Notes under the pieces: model-generated
What the model was told of the DNA's origin: nothing
What the model saw: the letters and a program-made list of their open reading frames with translations, nothing else
Database searches by the model: none
Part shown: in pieces, positions 1-11,562 of the stretch
How the letters are laid out: each line of letters opens with the position of its first letter
How positions within the stretch are numbered: position 1 is the first letter of the stretch
Program-made: the position numbers and the translations under genes
Assembly (NCBI RefSeq): GCF_019059575.1
Contig: NW_024881530.1
Coordinates: 1,403,501-1,467,500 of the forward strand
Direction: 5' to 3'
Length of the DNA: 64,000 bases
Source of the DNA: Amphibalanus amphitrite
Lineage: Eukaryota > Arthropoda > Thecostraca > Balanomorpha > Balanidae

Positions 1-3000
1 CCAATCAAGCTTCATTCATTGGCATTTGCCGGTGTCCGGCCCCGGTTCATGTCCAAGTGACGCTCTCCCGCTTCACCGTCACCGTCTCGGCCCCTTCCGA
101 CGGGATGGCGTCACCTCGTCACGTGACGTTACTGTCGGGGCGTCACGGCAGTCACGTGACCGCCAGCGGGGCGTCACGCCGCTGGCACGCGGCCGCAAGA
201 GGGACGGAGAGAGGCGGGGGAGCAGAGGGAGGAGAGAGGGACGGAGAGAGGCGGGATGAGCAGAGGGAGGAGCAGAGGGGGCAGCGGAAGAGAGTTGCAC
301 GCCCCGAGTGGAGGTGATTGACCATTGCTGTTGAGGGTGTGATGACATCGAACATCTTTCTCGGGCGCAAATGTTATGGATCGATGACAAAGACGTAGGA
401 GCGAAGATGGCAACCTTGATGTGAGACAGGGAGCAGATATTGGTCCAAAATAATTAATGGTTCTCAGGAAAAGTGACACCTATTACTCGCTGCCGTGAAA
501 AAGTGACGCCCATTACTAGATACGATAAAAAGTGACTGCTATCTCACACGATAAGACGATCCTTGTCGAGTGTTGTCGGTATTAGGGGACAAGGACAAGC
601 GAAAGCTTCCGAAGCAAAAACCTGAGGAAAACAGACGATCCAGCGGGAATGGCCAAGACATCTGCAATTATCAACTGAAGAGGCCAAACGGCTAGGTAAT
701 TGACTTCATATTTTGGTATCAGTTCAAACCCTGAAACCCATGTCAGGTAAGTATCAACTGGATCCATCAACTGGGGTGGTACGTACGACGGATCCGGCAA
801 CTACCCGCCATACAAAATGTCGATTATGTCCGTGGCCCTTACCGCAAACCCGCTTTCCGTGCCCGTGCGCCCGGCTCACGCCCCGTCCCGTGCCCGTGTC
901 AGCATACAGTGGTCCAAACCCACTTCCCGTGCCGTGCCCGCGCCCATGACGACTCCGTGCCGTGCCCGTGCCCATGACGACTCCGTGCGGCGCGTTGGTC
1001 ACGGGTGGTCAGCCCAGCGCGACCAACGGTATCACTCATCGGTCTGGATCTACCGCACAGCGCCCCACGGATGTGGAGCCACAACAGGCCGGCACGCAGG
1101 GGCAGGGAGCGCCGGCACTCGCAGAAAACACAGGTGGTATGGACGGGTGCCCGGAACGAAACACCGAGGAGAACTACATCAGTCTAGATATCAATTTCAC
1201 TACGCAAGAGGAGAATTTGTAACTCGGTATGGATGAAGCCACGGGTTGAGTCAAAGGAATTTGACATGCTCCTCAAAGTAAAACCGATGTGAAAAGGGAG
1301 CCATGGAAATGCGCAGGTTCTTTGATGCAGCAAAATGACCATTCAGAACCCCAAAGCACGCGCAGAAAATTGGCAGTTGGAGCATAATTGCGGTAATGTG
1401 GACCAGAAGAATGCGACTGATTGCGTGACAACTGAGTGAAAATGCTCATCAGGCACCAGGCACGTGTGATTGCGCCGTGACGAAGCATTATGAGTGGTGT
1501 TCATACACACCAACACCAGGCTATAAATGATTCAAGGGAAAACCGACAGAAGCCGAAACAGTAATAATTACGCGCAGGAATATTCACACATTATGGGCAT
1601 CACGCGAAAAGATTAATGAAGCCAATGATTAGGCGAAAACTAAGGCGATAGCAATACATATAAGCGTAGTCTATGATAATGGCAATGGCATTCCGATTCC
1701 CGTGATTTCTTCAACCACTCATTACACATGACACCTAGCCAGTGTTTCTCCTCTGCTAAAGGGAGATAATCACTTCTTAAAGGCACTACGAGCCACTCCA
1801 CTCGCCATGCCAGTCACGCACGAGCGTGTGTACCCCGGTCACCTCACCTTTGACAATGGTGCGTGCCGCATCATTGTAGACTTTTTCTTGTGTGGCGTTG
1901 GGCTTTATGACTTTATCGAACATGTACAGCTTTCCCTGAAACAGAAGAGGCAGGCGGGCTCATCAGCAGCTGTGCGGTGCTCAGGTGGGCCCGAACGACC
2001 TCTGCTTGCGATCAATACGACCTGGGGCTCCGTAACCGCACGAGCACGCGTCTGGCGAGCCCCCGTCCGGGGGCAGCGCTCACAAACACGGTAATTGTGT
2101 CTGAAGTTGGCCAGGGCCGCTCAATTTCCCACCGGCATATAGTGGTGAATATTCATGAAATGGCCGGACTGCCGTTCGCCGTTAGTCAAACAAACGAAAA
2201 GCACGCGCAGCGGAGTCTGGCACGTTTGAGACGGTGTTTGACGAATGCTCTAACATTTGATCGAAGTTCAGTGCTTTCAAGAAACGCAGTGATCATACAT
2301 GTTTTAATAGCGGTTCAATTAGCAAGTGGGTTACATTACACATACGGATAAGCGGGTATCAAGGCGTCATTTCCCATGTCAGCAAGGACAAACATTTCTG
2401 GGTGCCCAAATACCTCGGTACCTATCAAAAGGTGTTTGTGTCAGAGCGCGTATCGACAAATGAAAGCATGTCACTGCGGTTCCTCATTACTGAGACCACA
2501 ATGGCTTTAATGGGCTGGGCTAGTCGCACGTAGCGTTACCACTGACACTATTCTTTTTTCTCTGAACGGCTTCCGTGGCCCTAACGTTTCAAAGAGCATA
2601 AATTTGATATGGAGTTCTGATGAAAAAAATCAAGAGTAAGATTACCATGACGGCAATAAGGATAGTTCAAGGAGAAACAGGTTGGGGTAATCACAATGCA
2701 TCCGCAAAGTGAAACAAGTGACTAAACTAAAATGATGAGCCATTAATAACTCACCCAAAACTCGCAACTTTTGCTATCAGCCGCCAATCTTCAACCACAT
2801 GACAGCCCCAATCATTCTAACCCCGCCATGACACCCCGATGACATAACCATCACACCCTCGCCGTTACCCGATCAGCTGATATCGCACTCGGTACCGAGG
2901 GGACCGGTAAACCTCCCCAAATACGGAGTAGGCCCGTCACGACCAGACTCTCTGTGGTCGCCGGACTGACTCACAGGGTTGGCCGGCTCTGCTGCAGCGA

Positions 3001-3249
3001 GACTGCGACCGGTGCTGCTCCTATCGCGCGCTGAGATCGGACAGAATCGCTGTCCTTTTCACGGCACGGTGATCTCATTAGAGGTGCAGTACGCTAGAAC
3101 GTCTGGTCTGGTGCAGCGTGGTCCGGTGCACAGCGTGGCAACAAATGGCCGAGTTTTCCTCAGAAATTGTGTCCGTATAGTTAGTTCAATGGGTGACGGT
3201 CAGTGTGCGCTAAGCGAGCTAAGAGCTTGTTGCGTGGCTCTGCGGAGTC
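1..3249. other. No gene recognised; left flank
   Basis: No conserved coding segment was found on either strand; all open frames are short and unlike known proteins. If the kinesin heavy chain gene continues leftward on the minus strand, this stretch would be part of its intron. A 28-bp unit is tandemly duplicated at 933-960 and 961-988 within a GC-rich tract built from CCGTGCC words, which explains the overlapping open frames there. Confidence 0.5.
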
Positions 3250-3520
3250 GCCATCAGACATAGGCGCGGGAGCCGGGGGGGCAGTGGGGGCAGCTTGCCC
3301 CCCCAACTCTGGGGCCGTGGGGGCGGTGCCCCCACAGATTTGAGACGGAATACCACACTTTTTTTGCAAATGTTTTCTTTTTTTGTTGAAAAAGCCGCGG
3401 GGTGAAAAATAAGTGGCCTAAAACCGGTGAGAAAACTAGATTTGGGGGTACCCTAGGTTGATCTCTATTATGGTGTGCCCCCCCAGTCGGAAAGTAGTTC
3501 CCGCGCCCCTGCCATCAGAC
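3250..3520. mobile_element. Small MITE with 10-bp target-site duplication
   Basis: A 251-bp insert (3260-3510) is flanked by a perfect 10-bp direct repeat, GCCATCAGAC, at 3250-3259 and 3511-3520. The ends carry a short imperfect inverted repeat containing GGCGCGGGA, and the interior is rich in G and C runs. A 9-11 bp duplication is typical of Mutator-like (MULE) elements, so this is probably a non-autonomous MULE-type MITE. It encodes nothing recognisable. Confidence 0.6.
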
Positions 3521-6464
3521 CATATCGTATACCGTGCACCGGCGCAACGATAAACGTTTTTAATTAAACGGAGCTTCAGAAGCCCACAAAGCATTGGAAG
3601 TGGGAGTCTTTGCAGCGGTATGGACGGACATTTTACATTATCGTCTTTGCTTACGAAACATAATGCTGCTTTATTCTGAGACCTTTGGATTTATTTCTAC
3701 CTATTATTGGATTTATGTTACTGCGACCAAATATCTCGGGCATATTATCTAGCATAACAACTTCGACCAAATTCCTCAGCATCTCGAGACCCCCTGCGTA
3801 CACCATGAACCCGCTGTCCAATCACAGATCGTCCAAGCCACACGCCTCACCATGAGCTAGCACAAATTAGACGCACCAGGCGCCAGCTCTGGCCATTGTG
3901 GCGCCGTGGCCGGTGGAACCGAATCCAGAATCAAATCACGACTATCAAATTACAGCCTGGGAGAGTCAGGTAGCGGGCGTGACAGGACAGACCAGGCACA
4001 GATGGGCAGCACGCGCACTTAGACCCACAGCGATTACACGGGAGCGGGTTTGAACGTCGCGGCAGAGCCAGCCAAACACGAATGGCCATCAGTGGATTAC
4101 AGAAGCCTGTTCTGCATAATTTAATGCAGTGTTTTCATCATCTTAGGAAGAGCAGCTTGCTCGTTCAAGCTTCCTACATCGGGCCCGCAGACTCAACCCA
4201 CTGGTCATGGGGAGAACAGCCGATTCTACGGCAACCATGACCTAGCACCGAGCCTGTTCAAACTCTGGGACATCTCTGCCATCAGTTAGCGTTCACAGTC
4301 GGTGGCTGACGTCACCTCGAGGCACCAAACCACGGCGTCGTGCCGGTCCGGACCGGAAGCCACTAATTTACCGGCGTGTGGGGCCGTGACGTCACGCTTC
4401 ACGGGCCGCCAGCTGACTGGTGCGCCGGCGCGGCGACCGGCCGGCGAGCGCCTCACCTGCCAGCTAAGGAGCCACACCGGCGCCAGAGGCGGAGCCAGGG
4501 GTGCGCGGAGGGAGGCCGCTCAACCGGACAGACACAGACAGAATGGGAGGCCAGTTGGAGAATCACTTTGCAACCGACGATTTGAAAATGAAACTAAAAT
4601 GGCGATTAAAAACAGATTATATAGTCGGATATGCATCTACAGGACATTTACACTGTTTGAAAACATGTCATCGCTCCCCTTCCACGCCTTGCAAGTAACC
4701 GCCTCAAAGCAAGAAATTCCGACGTGTGCCCTGAATTTCATGGTCACAAGCGATCAGGCGTTGAGCTGGTGAGCTGGTGACCTACCTGATGATCTATTTT
4801 AGAAACCCATACCAAGCACGCATCACAGACGGCCACAAACCGAATGCCATCCCGATCAAGTTTGGCCGCAATATCCGTCGGCTTCTTTCCGGCCAGACCT
4901 CGTACCACGGCACCGCTGGGTCTCCGCGGCTCACGGCGATCAGCCCCGGCTCACACCGGGCTCAAAATGTCAGGATATGACCAAGCGAGATGGATTACCG
5001 CCTGGGACACCAGCCTGGCGCGTGTGACCCGCGCTGAGCAGCGATGAATACGGGAGCCGGTCGGTGTCACGGCCACGGGCCCGCTCAGCACAGGGCATAT
5101 TGCAGCGCAGCGCGACAGGATGATCAGGGGGTCTCTGGGGTGCGAAATTATTTACAAGGGAATAACTATAGCGAGAAATATGAAGAAAATATTACAAAGC
5201 AGAGTACCTAGTCAAAGTGTTAACTAGTGAGCATTGAGCCTAGTCATTGTGCATTTTAACGAGTTCTTTAGCTTCATTTAAAGTTAAGCTGCTAGTAAGA
5301 TCCTTCAAAATTGAAAACAGTAATCGAAAGATAGCGCTGGGAACGGTGCCTGTTGAGGTGCCTGTTGTGTTGCCGATCGCATTTGAGTGCATTCTGTTTT
5401 CAAATGAAGTGGAACTAAGGCAGGAAAGGAGGCCACGCATAATAGCACGAGTTCAGACCAGACTGTTATGCAACAGAGCACGATAGGAGAGCAATGCACG
5501 AGCCAACGTGCGGCCAGTCGATCTTGTGAGAAAGGGAATTCACGCATTAAAAATGACAATCAAAAAAAGGTTATAGTCACAGAGGATTTGAAAATCAAAA
5601 GTGACACCTGTGACCTGAGACGAAAAAAAAAATATATGTAATGGCATTCACTAAAATATTGTGTTCGGAAGCAAATGTTTAATTTGAAAGATCTACTTTT
5701 ATCAAATCTTCTCAAAGATACGGCTTCTACCCATTATTCCATCTACCGCCCCTGTGAGCTTAACAGTACATTGTTTCAAAGGGAAAAAGTTTCGAAATTC
5801 GAAGTGAGTTTAAATAGCAGCCATAACATCCTGCAGAGCAGATTTTGAAAGTGTTGCCATGGTATTACGAACATCCACATAATCAGCTCACATCTGAATG
5901 ATCACTCTGTAGCATGTCCTGCTATTGACTCTAATAAATGGATTCTGTTTATTCTTGGTCAATAAATGATTTGACCTATTCAAACATTAGAGATAATTTT
6001 ATCCTGCTAAAAAAATACAACAGTACATACAAACAATGTGCTAAATTTTATGTTCAGCAATGATGAGGGGAAATCACATAATTATGGCATGCATGGTCAT
6101 CAAATTGCATCTACTTATAATTTGGGGGGGGGGGTATCTAATCTTTTAGCAAACACAACCAGGTACTTACTGTGCAGTGTGCACAGCAAAGGCAAACCAA
6201 GTGATTGAGGGGAAATGGTATTTTGCCACTTGCCAGTGATAGGTTCTATCTCTATCTTATCATTGAGCTTTGTTTTGTTTATATGACTAACAAAATACAA
6301 AGATGGTCATGAGGTGCAAAAGGGCATTCATTCAGGGCACACTTATTATATTTTCATTAAGCCTATGAGGTGCTTGCCTTACTGACCAAGTATGATATGC
6401 CAAGTGCTACCTATTTCTAGTAAAAATATACTTCCATCTACCCATTAGATTATTCAGAGTTGAG
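3521..6464. other. No gene recognised
   Basis: Mixed-composition DNA with only short open frames on both strands and no family resemblance seen. It lies between the 10-bp-TSD MITE and the TA-flanked element at 6465. It may be intronic to the kinesin gene or intergenic. Confidence 0.45.
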
Positions 6465-7582
6465 TACCGTAAAACGGGGTGTTAAGGGACAGTTTTGAGG
6501 TGTTTTGTTATATAACTCAAGAAGGGTTGGAGATAGAAGCATCAAATTGTCAGCATTTTATGTGGAATTTGGTGCTTTACATGCCTGCCACATTAAAGTT
6601 TTTAAGATTTATACCTGCATATTATTTTCTATTACTTTTCATCACTGTCCCTTAGCACCCCAATGTGGGGTGTTAAGGGACACCTATATTATTCCAAGAA
6701 ATGGTCATCAAATGCCCACAATTAGGGTGTGGAAGGGCTCACACTTTATTTATTGAAATGTTTTGCATATTCTGTCACAAAACAAGTCAGGTTCATTCAC
6801 CACTAATGACCTTTTTAGCCAATTACGTGTAATGCAGTTTACGCTTGTGGAAAATGTGCTAATTATAAGGTAAACAGAACCAAAAAGTAATCTTCTGTCA
6901 TCAATAAAAACCCATGTCGAAGCTAGTCACTTGTCATTATGTTGCCCTCTTTGTTTTAGCCTTTTTATGATGACATCACATTTACCTACATCAGTCTCCA
7001 TTGACCCATCATTGTAAAAGAGAGTGTGAGATGTTTTGTTACATAACTTAAGATATGTGAGAGATAAAAGCATGAACTTGCCAGCATTTTATGTGGAATT
7101 TGGTGTTTTTCATGCCTACTGAAAGAAAACTTAATGAAATTATATTTATATAATTTTTTTATTTTTTCTTCTCTGTCCCTATCCACCTCAAAATATGAAT
7201 GTATCCAGAAAAGAGGAAGAGGATGATGAATGAATGGGTGGATTTGCACAAGTTTTTCAGGAAACATGTGTAATACATGTGACAATACACCTATGCATTC
7301 ATTTTCCCTGTACACCCACTAGTTTATGTGGTACACACAGAGTTTTGGAGATGTTTCAATTTTGTGAAAATGTAGCATGGTTTTCAAATCCATTTTTGAA
7401 CCAAATCACTTGCACGAAAAAACATACCATTTTGTCCTATGATTAAGAGCAAAACAGTGTTAACTACCACACTGAAGTTTTTATTGAACCTTCTCAAATA
7501 AGGAAGTTAATATGACTCAAAGTTTTTCCCATGCAACTGTCCCTTAACACCCCACTGTCCCTTAACACCCCATTTTACGGTA
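6465..7582. mobile_element. TA-flanked TIR element (MITE), 1.1 kb
   Basis: The left end (6467-6492) and right end (7555-7580) are 26-bp inverted repeats with one mismatch, starting CCGTAAAA and containing GGGGTGTTAAGGGACAG. Both are flanked by TA (6465-6466 and 7581-7582), the duplication made by Tc1/mariner-type transposases. The word GGGGTGTTAAGGG or its complement recurs internally near 6651, 6666 and 7541. A segment near 6493-6590 is repeated in diverged form near 7018-7110. No transposase frame is present, so the element is non-autonomous. Confidence 0.8.
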
Positions 7583-8325
7583 ACCATGAAAACTGTATCA
7601 GTTCTCTGACATTGTGTTTTCCTATAGTCAATAACCCAGAAGAATGTCTGTTTTCTGCTGCAGTGCATTATTATCAAGTAAATTAATGTCTAAAATTCAT
7701 TCCCTGGCACTGTGTGACAAAGAGTGTGTCAATTGACAAAGTATAAGGAAGACAATGCATCCATGGGATGTTGCTGACTGAAGATGAACAAGAGAGTAGC
7801 ATTACACATTAAATTACCAATCATGTGTAGCAAATAAAGCAATGCATGAAATGAACTATATATTGATAACATAAAAACCTGGTGACCAGTTTAATATTTG
7901 GGCTAAATTACTTGCTAAATTAATTGTTTAATTCCTGCACTCTTTGTCCTTTAATCAATATTTGAACATCTGTCAATGTCATAGTTGCTAAGAGAAGCAG
8001 GTACCTTTATTGATATCAATATGGGCACAGAGTATCATTGAATTCAGTCACTCGTAAAATTTAACCTGCCAGAACTTCAGAAATACAAAGCAACAAATAT
8101 CACGACAACATGCATATGGAATGGAATTTAAAAACATATATTATAGATAACACCATGTCATTGAAAATGTCTATTATATACAGAAATAAATTAGCTTTGG
8201 AATTCATTTCATAAGGCAGGTACTTTATCAAGAGTTGAATTACCTACCCTGAAATTAAAGTTTTTAAAATCATTTGACAACTCCAGCAGACTTTAAAAAA
8301 GCATTGCATATGCAATAAAACTTAC
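7583..8325 (-). other. Probable first coding-region intron of kinesin heavy chain
   Basis: AT-rich sequence immediately 3' of the GTAAGT donor of the kinesin exon on the minus strand. No second kinesin exon was recognised here or farther left, so the intron probably runs on past the MITE at 6465-7582. Confidence 0.5.
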
Positions 8326-8487
8326 CCCAATTGAGCATGCATTGTCATCTGATCCTGCTTGTGAAGGGAACTTCACAATAAACTTTGATCCAGCCTTTTC
8401 TTCGGAAGTGTTCAGAGGACGAAAACGACATACCACTTTAATACTGTCTTCAGCAGGACTAGATCCAGATTCCTTTTCATCAGCCAT
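8326..8487 (-). CDS. Khc: Kinesin-1 heavy chain, first coding exon
   Basis: This exon encodes 54 residues, the N-terminal start of the plus-end-directed microtubule motor that carries vesicles and organelles along axons. The segment EDSIKVVCRFRPLN, followed by SEEKAGSKF and a VKFP stretch, is the beta-1 strand region of the kinesin motor domain and is arthropod-like. I chose the second of two in-frame ATGs (8487), because the residues after it align with the usual kinesin-1 N terminus; an upstream in-frame ATG at 8511 would add eight residues. The exon ends on a whole codon at a clear donor, GTAAGT (8325 downward). The P-loop exon and the rest of the motor, stalk and tail were not found, so the gene probably leaves the window on the left after a long intron. 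Confidence 0.88.
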
Positions 8488-8948
8488 TTTTAACACTTTC
8501 ACGCTAAACACTTATATTCAATGCTTTCTGCGAAGCCACTTTCACGACTCACGAAGGGTCGAGGGATTATCGATCGGTGAACCGTCACTGTTCGCCAGCT
8601 TTCAACGTCCCTGAAGGGAAATGAGATATCCAGACACTGCACAAATCCAGACGAGTATTCGCAAAGCCACACAGAAGTATTAACACTATTCCGTTTCCCG
8701 TTTTTATCTAAAATTCGCCCTAGCCAAACGAGTTTCGCCGAGCGGGGACCGCGAATCTACAAGGGCGTTGGTCGTGCAAATGCACGTCAACTGCGCTATC
8801 GCCGCAGTATGCGCCACTAGCGCCGCGTAAAATATTGCTACCATATTGCGTAGGGTATACTACAGATAAAGTATACTACAATACTACTACGCCTATAATG
8901 AACAGGCATGGAATATTCGTGCGAGAGGTCAAAAGTGATTAGTATTAT
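8488..8948 (-). promoter_or_regulatory. Kinesin 5' UTR and promoter region
   Basis: This short interval separates the kinesin start codon from the 3' end of the next gene upstream on the same strand. It must contain the kinesin 5' leader and core promoter unless an upstream noncoding exon exists. No TATA box stands out. A fragment near 8810-8830 resembles part of the 72-bp minisatellite at 11089 (CAGTATG followed by CACTAG and CGCCGC words). Confidence 0.4.
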
Positions 8949-8954
8949 TTTATT
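8949..8954 (-). terminator. Polyadenylation signal of the 399-aa gene
   Basis: AATAAA on the minus strand lies about 80 nt past the stop codon at 9036. This is a short but normal 3' UTR. Confidence 0.6.
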
Positions 8955-9035
8955 AGTTTAAATAATCTTAGGTCAAGCAAAAGCCAGAAAAGGAAAAGTA
9001 GTAGCTAAGAGTAGCTATCGGATAAGATTCACCAT

Positions 9036-10235
9036 TCACTGCAGCTCCATCTGGGTATCAACTATTTGATAGACGAACTCATTCGCCCTTCTAAAGTTCT
9101 CATTTTGCTGTTCAATAAGCAGGTACTTCGTCACAAACTCATTCATCTCAAGATCTGTAACAAACTTAGAATGCTTGAGGCACTTGTTGGCGAAGGCCCG
9201 CTCCACGGCTCGCGTGTAAGCCTGCTGGGAGATTGTGGTGGGCAGAACCGGAGGTGAGGGAGCGATAGACGGGGGTGCCACGGAGGTCGGTGAGGCCCTG
9301 CTGAGAGCGGGCTCCCTGGGCGACGAGTCCGGCCGACTGGCGGGCATGGAGCGGCTCGAGGGCGACTCGATCACCTTGAGGCCCGGCTCGGGAGAGGACA
9401 CCTCAGTGTGCGGCACGGACGGCATATCCGGCACGGCCAGCTGCGGCCCCTCGTGGTCGGACGGCGCCGCCGCGTCCGTGTCGGCCTCTGCTCCGCCCGC
9501 GTTGACGGTGGATGTCAGACTCATCTCCATCTCCTTGGCCGGCAGGAGGACCTCCGACACCAGAGAGGTCGTCACGCCGCTCTGGCTCTGGTGAGAGGCC
9601 TCCGAGGGCGCCGGCGGTTGCGCATCCTCTGTGTGGTGTTCACGGATGCCCTGCTCAACATCTTCCTCGGTGAAACTGACGCCAGTAGTGGCACCTTTCT
9701 CCGGGACATTGTACATCGAGCCGTCCATGATCATACCCATTGAGGACCGGCTCATTTGTGTGACACTGGAACCGACCGAACTCTGTGAGATGCGCATACT
9801 CCGGTTCGATTCCAGCTTGCGCACCAACTGCGCCTGGCCACCGATGATCTGGCCGTTGAAGGACTTGGTGGAGTGAGTCGCCAGCACGTCCGGGTCCGCC
9901 ATGATGACGTTGACGCGGCTGCCCGACCGCGGTGTCGATTCTGTCACGCGGAGGTGCGATGGTCCGATATTGGGGTTCAGAACGCTGGGAGCGGGACTGG
10001 GCCCGGTTTGAGAGGAGTCTCCCGTATCCTGGGCCGACTGCTGACCTCCAGTGACCATCGCCCGGAGGCTCTTTTGGAGTACAGCTTGACTTGCATTCAG
10101 TTGGCTAATGCTTACGTTTTTGTCTTTCTCTAGCTTTTTTAGCTCAGTCGTCAAGCGGTTTTGTTCGATTGTGCTTTGAGCTGTATTTGCTGGCCGCAGT
10201 TCGTGCGGTATCAACTTGCTTTTTGTTCTTTGCAT
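9036..10235 (-). CDS. Unrecognised intronless 399-aa protein with terminal helices
   Basis: I do not recognise the family. The N terminus is basic (MQRTKSKLIPHEL) and runs into a heptad-like coiled-coil segment at about residues 20-60. Residues 60-325 are Ser/Pro/Thr/Glu-rich and probably disordered. The last 65 residues form a charged, helical, conserved-looking block starting near QQAYTRAVERAFANKC and ending at the stop. There is no signal peptide or membrane segment. The frame is open for 1.2 kb in one exon, the composition is biased toward coding use, and an AATAAA follows 80 nt after the stop, all of which support a real gene. The layout (short N-terminal helix plus disordered middle) loosely recalls small coiled-coil proteins such as CCDC190, but I cannot claim homology. 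It sits head-to-tail upstream of kinesin heavy chain. Confidence 0.75.
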   Translation of the reverse strand: MQRTKSKLIPHELRPANTAQSTIEQNRLTTELKKLEKDKNVSISQLNASQAVLQKSLRAMVTGGQQSAQDTGDSSQTGPSPAPSVLNPNIGPSHLRVTESTPRSGSRVNVIMADPDVLATHSTKSFNGQIIGGQAQLVRKLESNRSMRISQSSVGSSVTQMSRSSMGMIMDGSMYNVPEKGATTGVSFTEEDVEQGIREHHTEDAQPPAPSEASHQSQSGVTTSLVSEVLLPAKEMEMSLTSTVNAGGAEADTDAAAPSDHEGPQLAVPDMPSVPHTEVSSPEPGLKVIESPSSRSMPASRPDSSPREPALSRASPTSVAPPSIAPSPPVLPTTISQQAYTRAVERAFANKCLKHSKFVTDLEMNEFVTKYLLIEQQNENFRRANEFVYQIVDTQMELQ

Positions 10236-11088
10236 GGCTACGAACTAAATTAAACGGTCTTGCCTGTTTTACCTAGCGTCTTACCCGAGCGCAAAAAAAT
10301 GGCTTGCAAAGGGCAAGTTCTGATCAATCAATCACAGCGGAGGACATCAAATTATGCTATGCCTTGTGGTGCCCGAGCCCATATTTTGATTGGTGGCTGA
10401 ACTGGGCTTGCACTGAATGACACTAAACTAAAATCCGTGGGCATTCGATCTGTGATATCTGATAGCGCAGCTTATAAAGCCGTCCCTGACTTCTGAATTG
10501 ATAAGACTTTTGGATAAAACGAGAAAAACAAGAAACTATTTTAGCTTGAGAACGTCTCGGTGAGCTCAGTGACAGTGGCAGTGAGTGGCAGTGAGTGTCC
10601 AGTTGTCATGGCAACAAGTCATTTTTAATTGGACCGACACGTAACGATACCTCTCTCGTACTTGACTCGTATTCTCATCATCCAGTGATCAAACCCATTA
10701 CATGGTGTTTAAAAAACATTTCTAAACACAGGTTTCATAAGCCTATGTCCCTGCGAACTATTTTTGCGAACTTTGTAATGAACTAAATGTCATTGCGAAC
10801 TAATTTAGATCAAATGCCTCCACTTATTTTGCATCGGACCATCCAGTTCTCAAAATTTCGACTTTTACCAACCGTAAAAGGGCAATTTTCCCAATAGGTA
10901 CCCGTTTAATGGCCAGTCCGAGTCGTGAGTTATACAACACAATGCCCCACTGAATATAAAAGATATACATATGTTAAGCTAAAAATTGTGCAAGATTTAT
11001 TACCAGACCAGCAGTGCACTTCGTTGGATCATTTTCCACGTCTCAGTGGATAGTACGAATTCGTTATTATTCGGCTTCGAGCCGTGCG
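10236..11088. other. Upstream region of the 399-aa gene; no gene seen
   Basis: No coding segment recognised. The promoter of the minus-strand gene at 9036-10235 must lie in the left part of this interval. A short GTGACAGTGGCAGTGAG-type direct repeat occurs near 10568-10600. Confidence 0.4.
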
Positions 11089-11562
11089 GCACAGTATGAC
11101 TTCAGGCGCTCACTAGTGCCGCCATCTATCGACAGGAATATCGTTATGGTGTGTATTGCGGCGCAGTATGGCTTCAGGCGCTCACTAGTGCCGCCATCTA
11201 TCGACAGGAATATCGTTACGGCGTGTACTGCGGTGCAGTATAACTTCAGGCGCTCACTAGTGCCGCCATCTATGGGCAGGAATATCATTACGGTATGTAT
11301 TGCGGCGCAGTATGACTTCAGGCGCTCACTAGTGCCGCCATCTATGAGCAGGAATGTCATTGCGGCATGTATTGCGGCGCAGTATAACTTCAGGCGCTCA
11401 CTAGTGCCGCCATCTATGGGCAGGAATATCATTACGGTATGTGCTGAGGTGCAGTATGACTTTAGGCGCTCACTAGTGCCGCCGTCACTGAACTCTGTAT
11501 AATGGCCGCCACTCATGGATAGGAATATCATTACGGCGTGCTTTGTGGCGCAGCTATAACTC
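11089..11562. repeat. 72-bp minisatellite, about 6.5 copies
   Basis: The word TTCAGGCGCT recurs at 11101, 11173, 11245, 11317 and 11389, with a variant TTTAGGCGCT at 11461; every step is exactly 72 bp. Each unit contains GCTCACTAGTGCCGCC and a CAGGAATAT segment, and copies differ by a few substitutions. The last copy is diverged. Since 72 is a multiple of three, stop-free frames cross the array on both strands (24-residue periodic translations), which is not evidence of coding. Confidence 0.93.

Noticed and set aside
1..8290. Remaining kinesin heavy chain exons on the minus strand
   Set aside because: No stretch resembling the P-loop or later motor motifs was found, although short exons cannot be excluded by eye.
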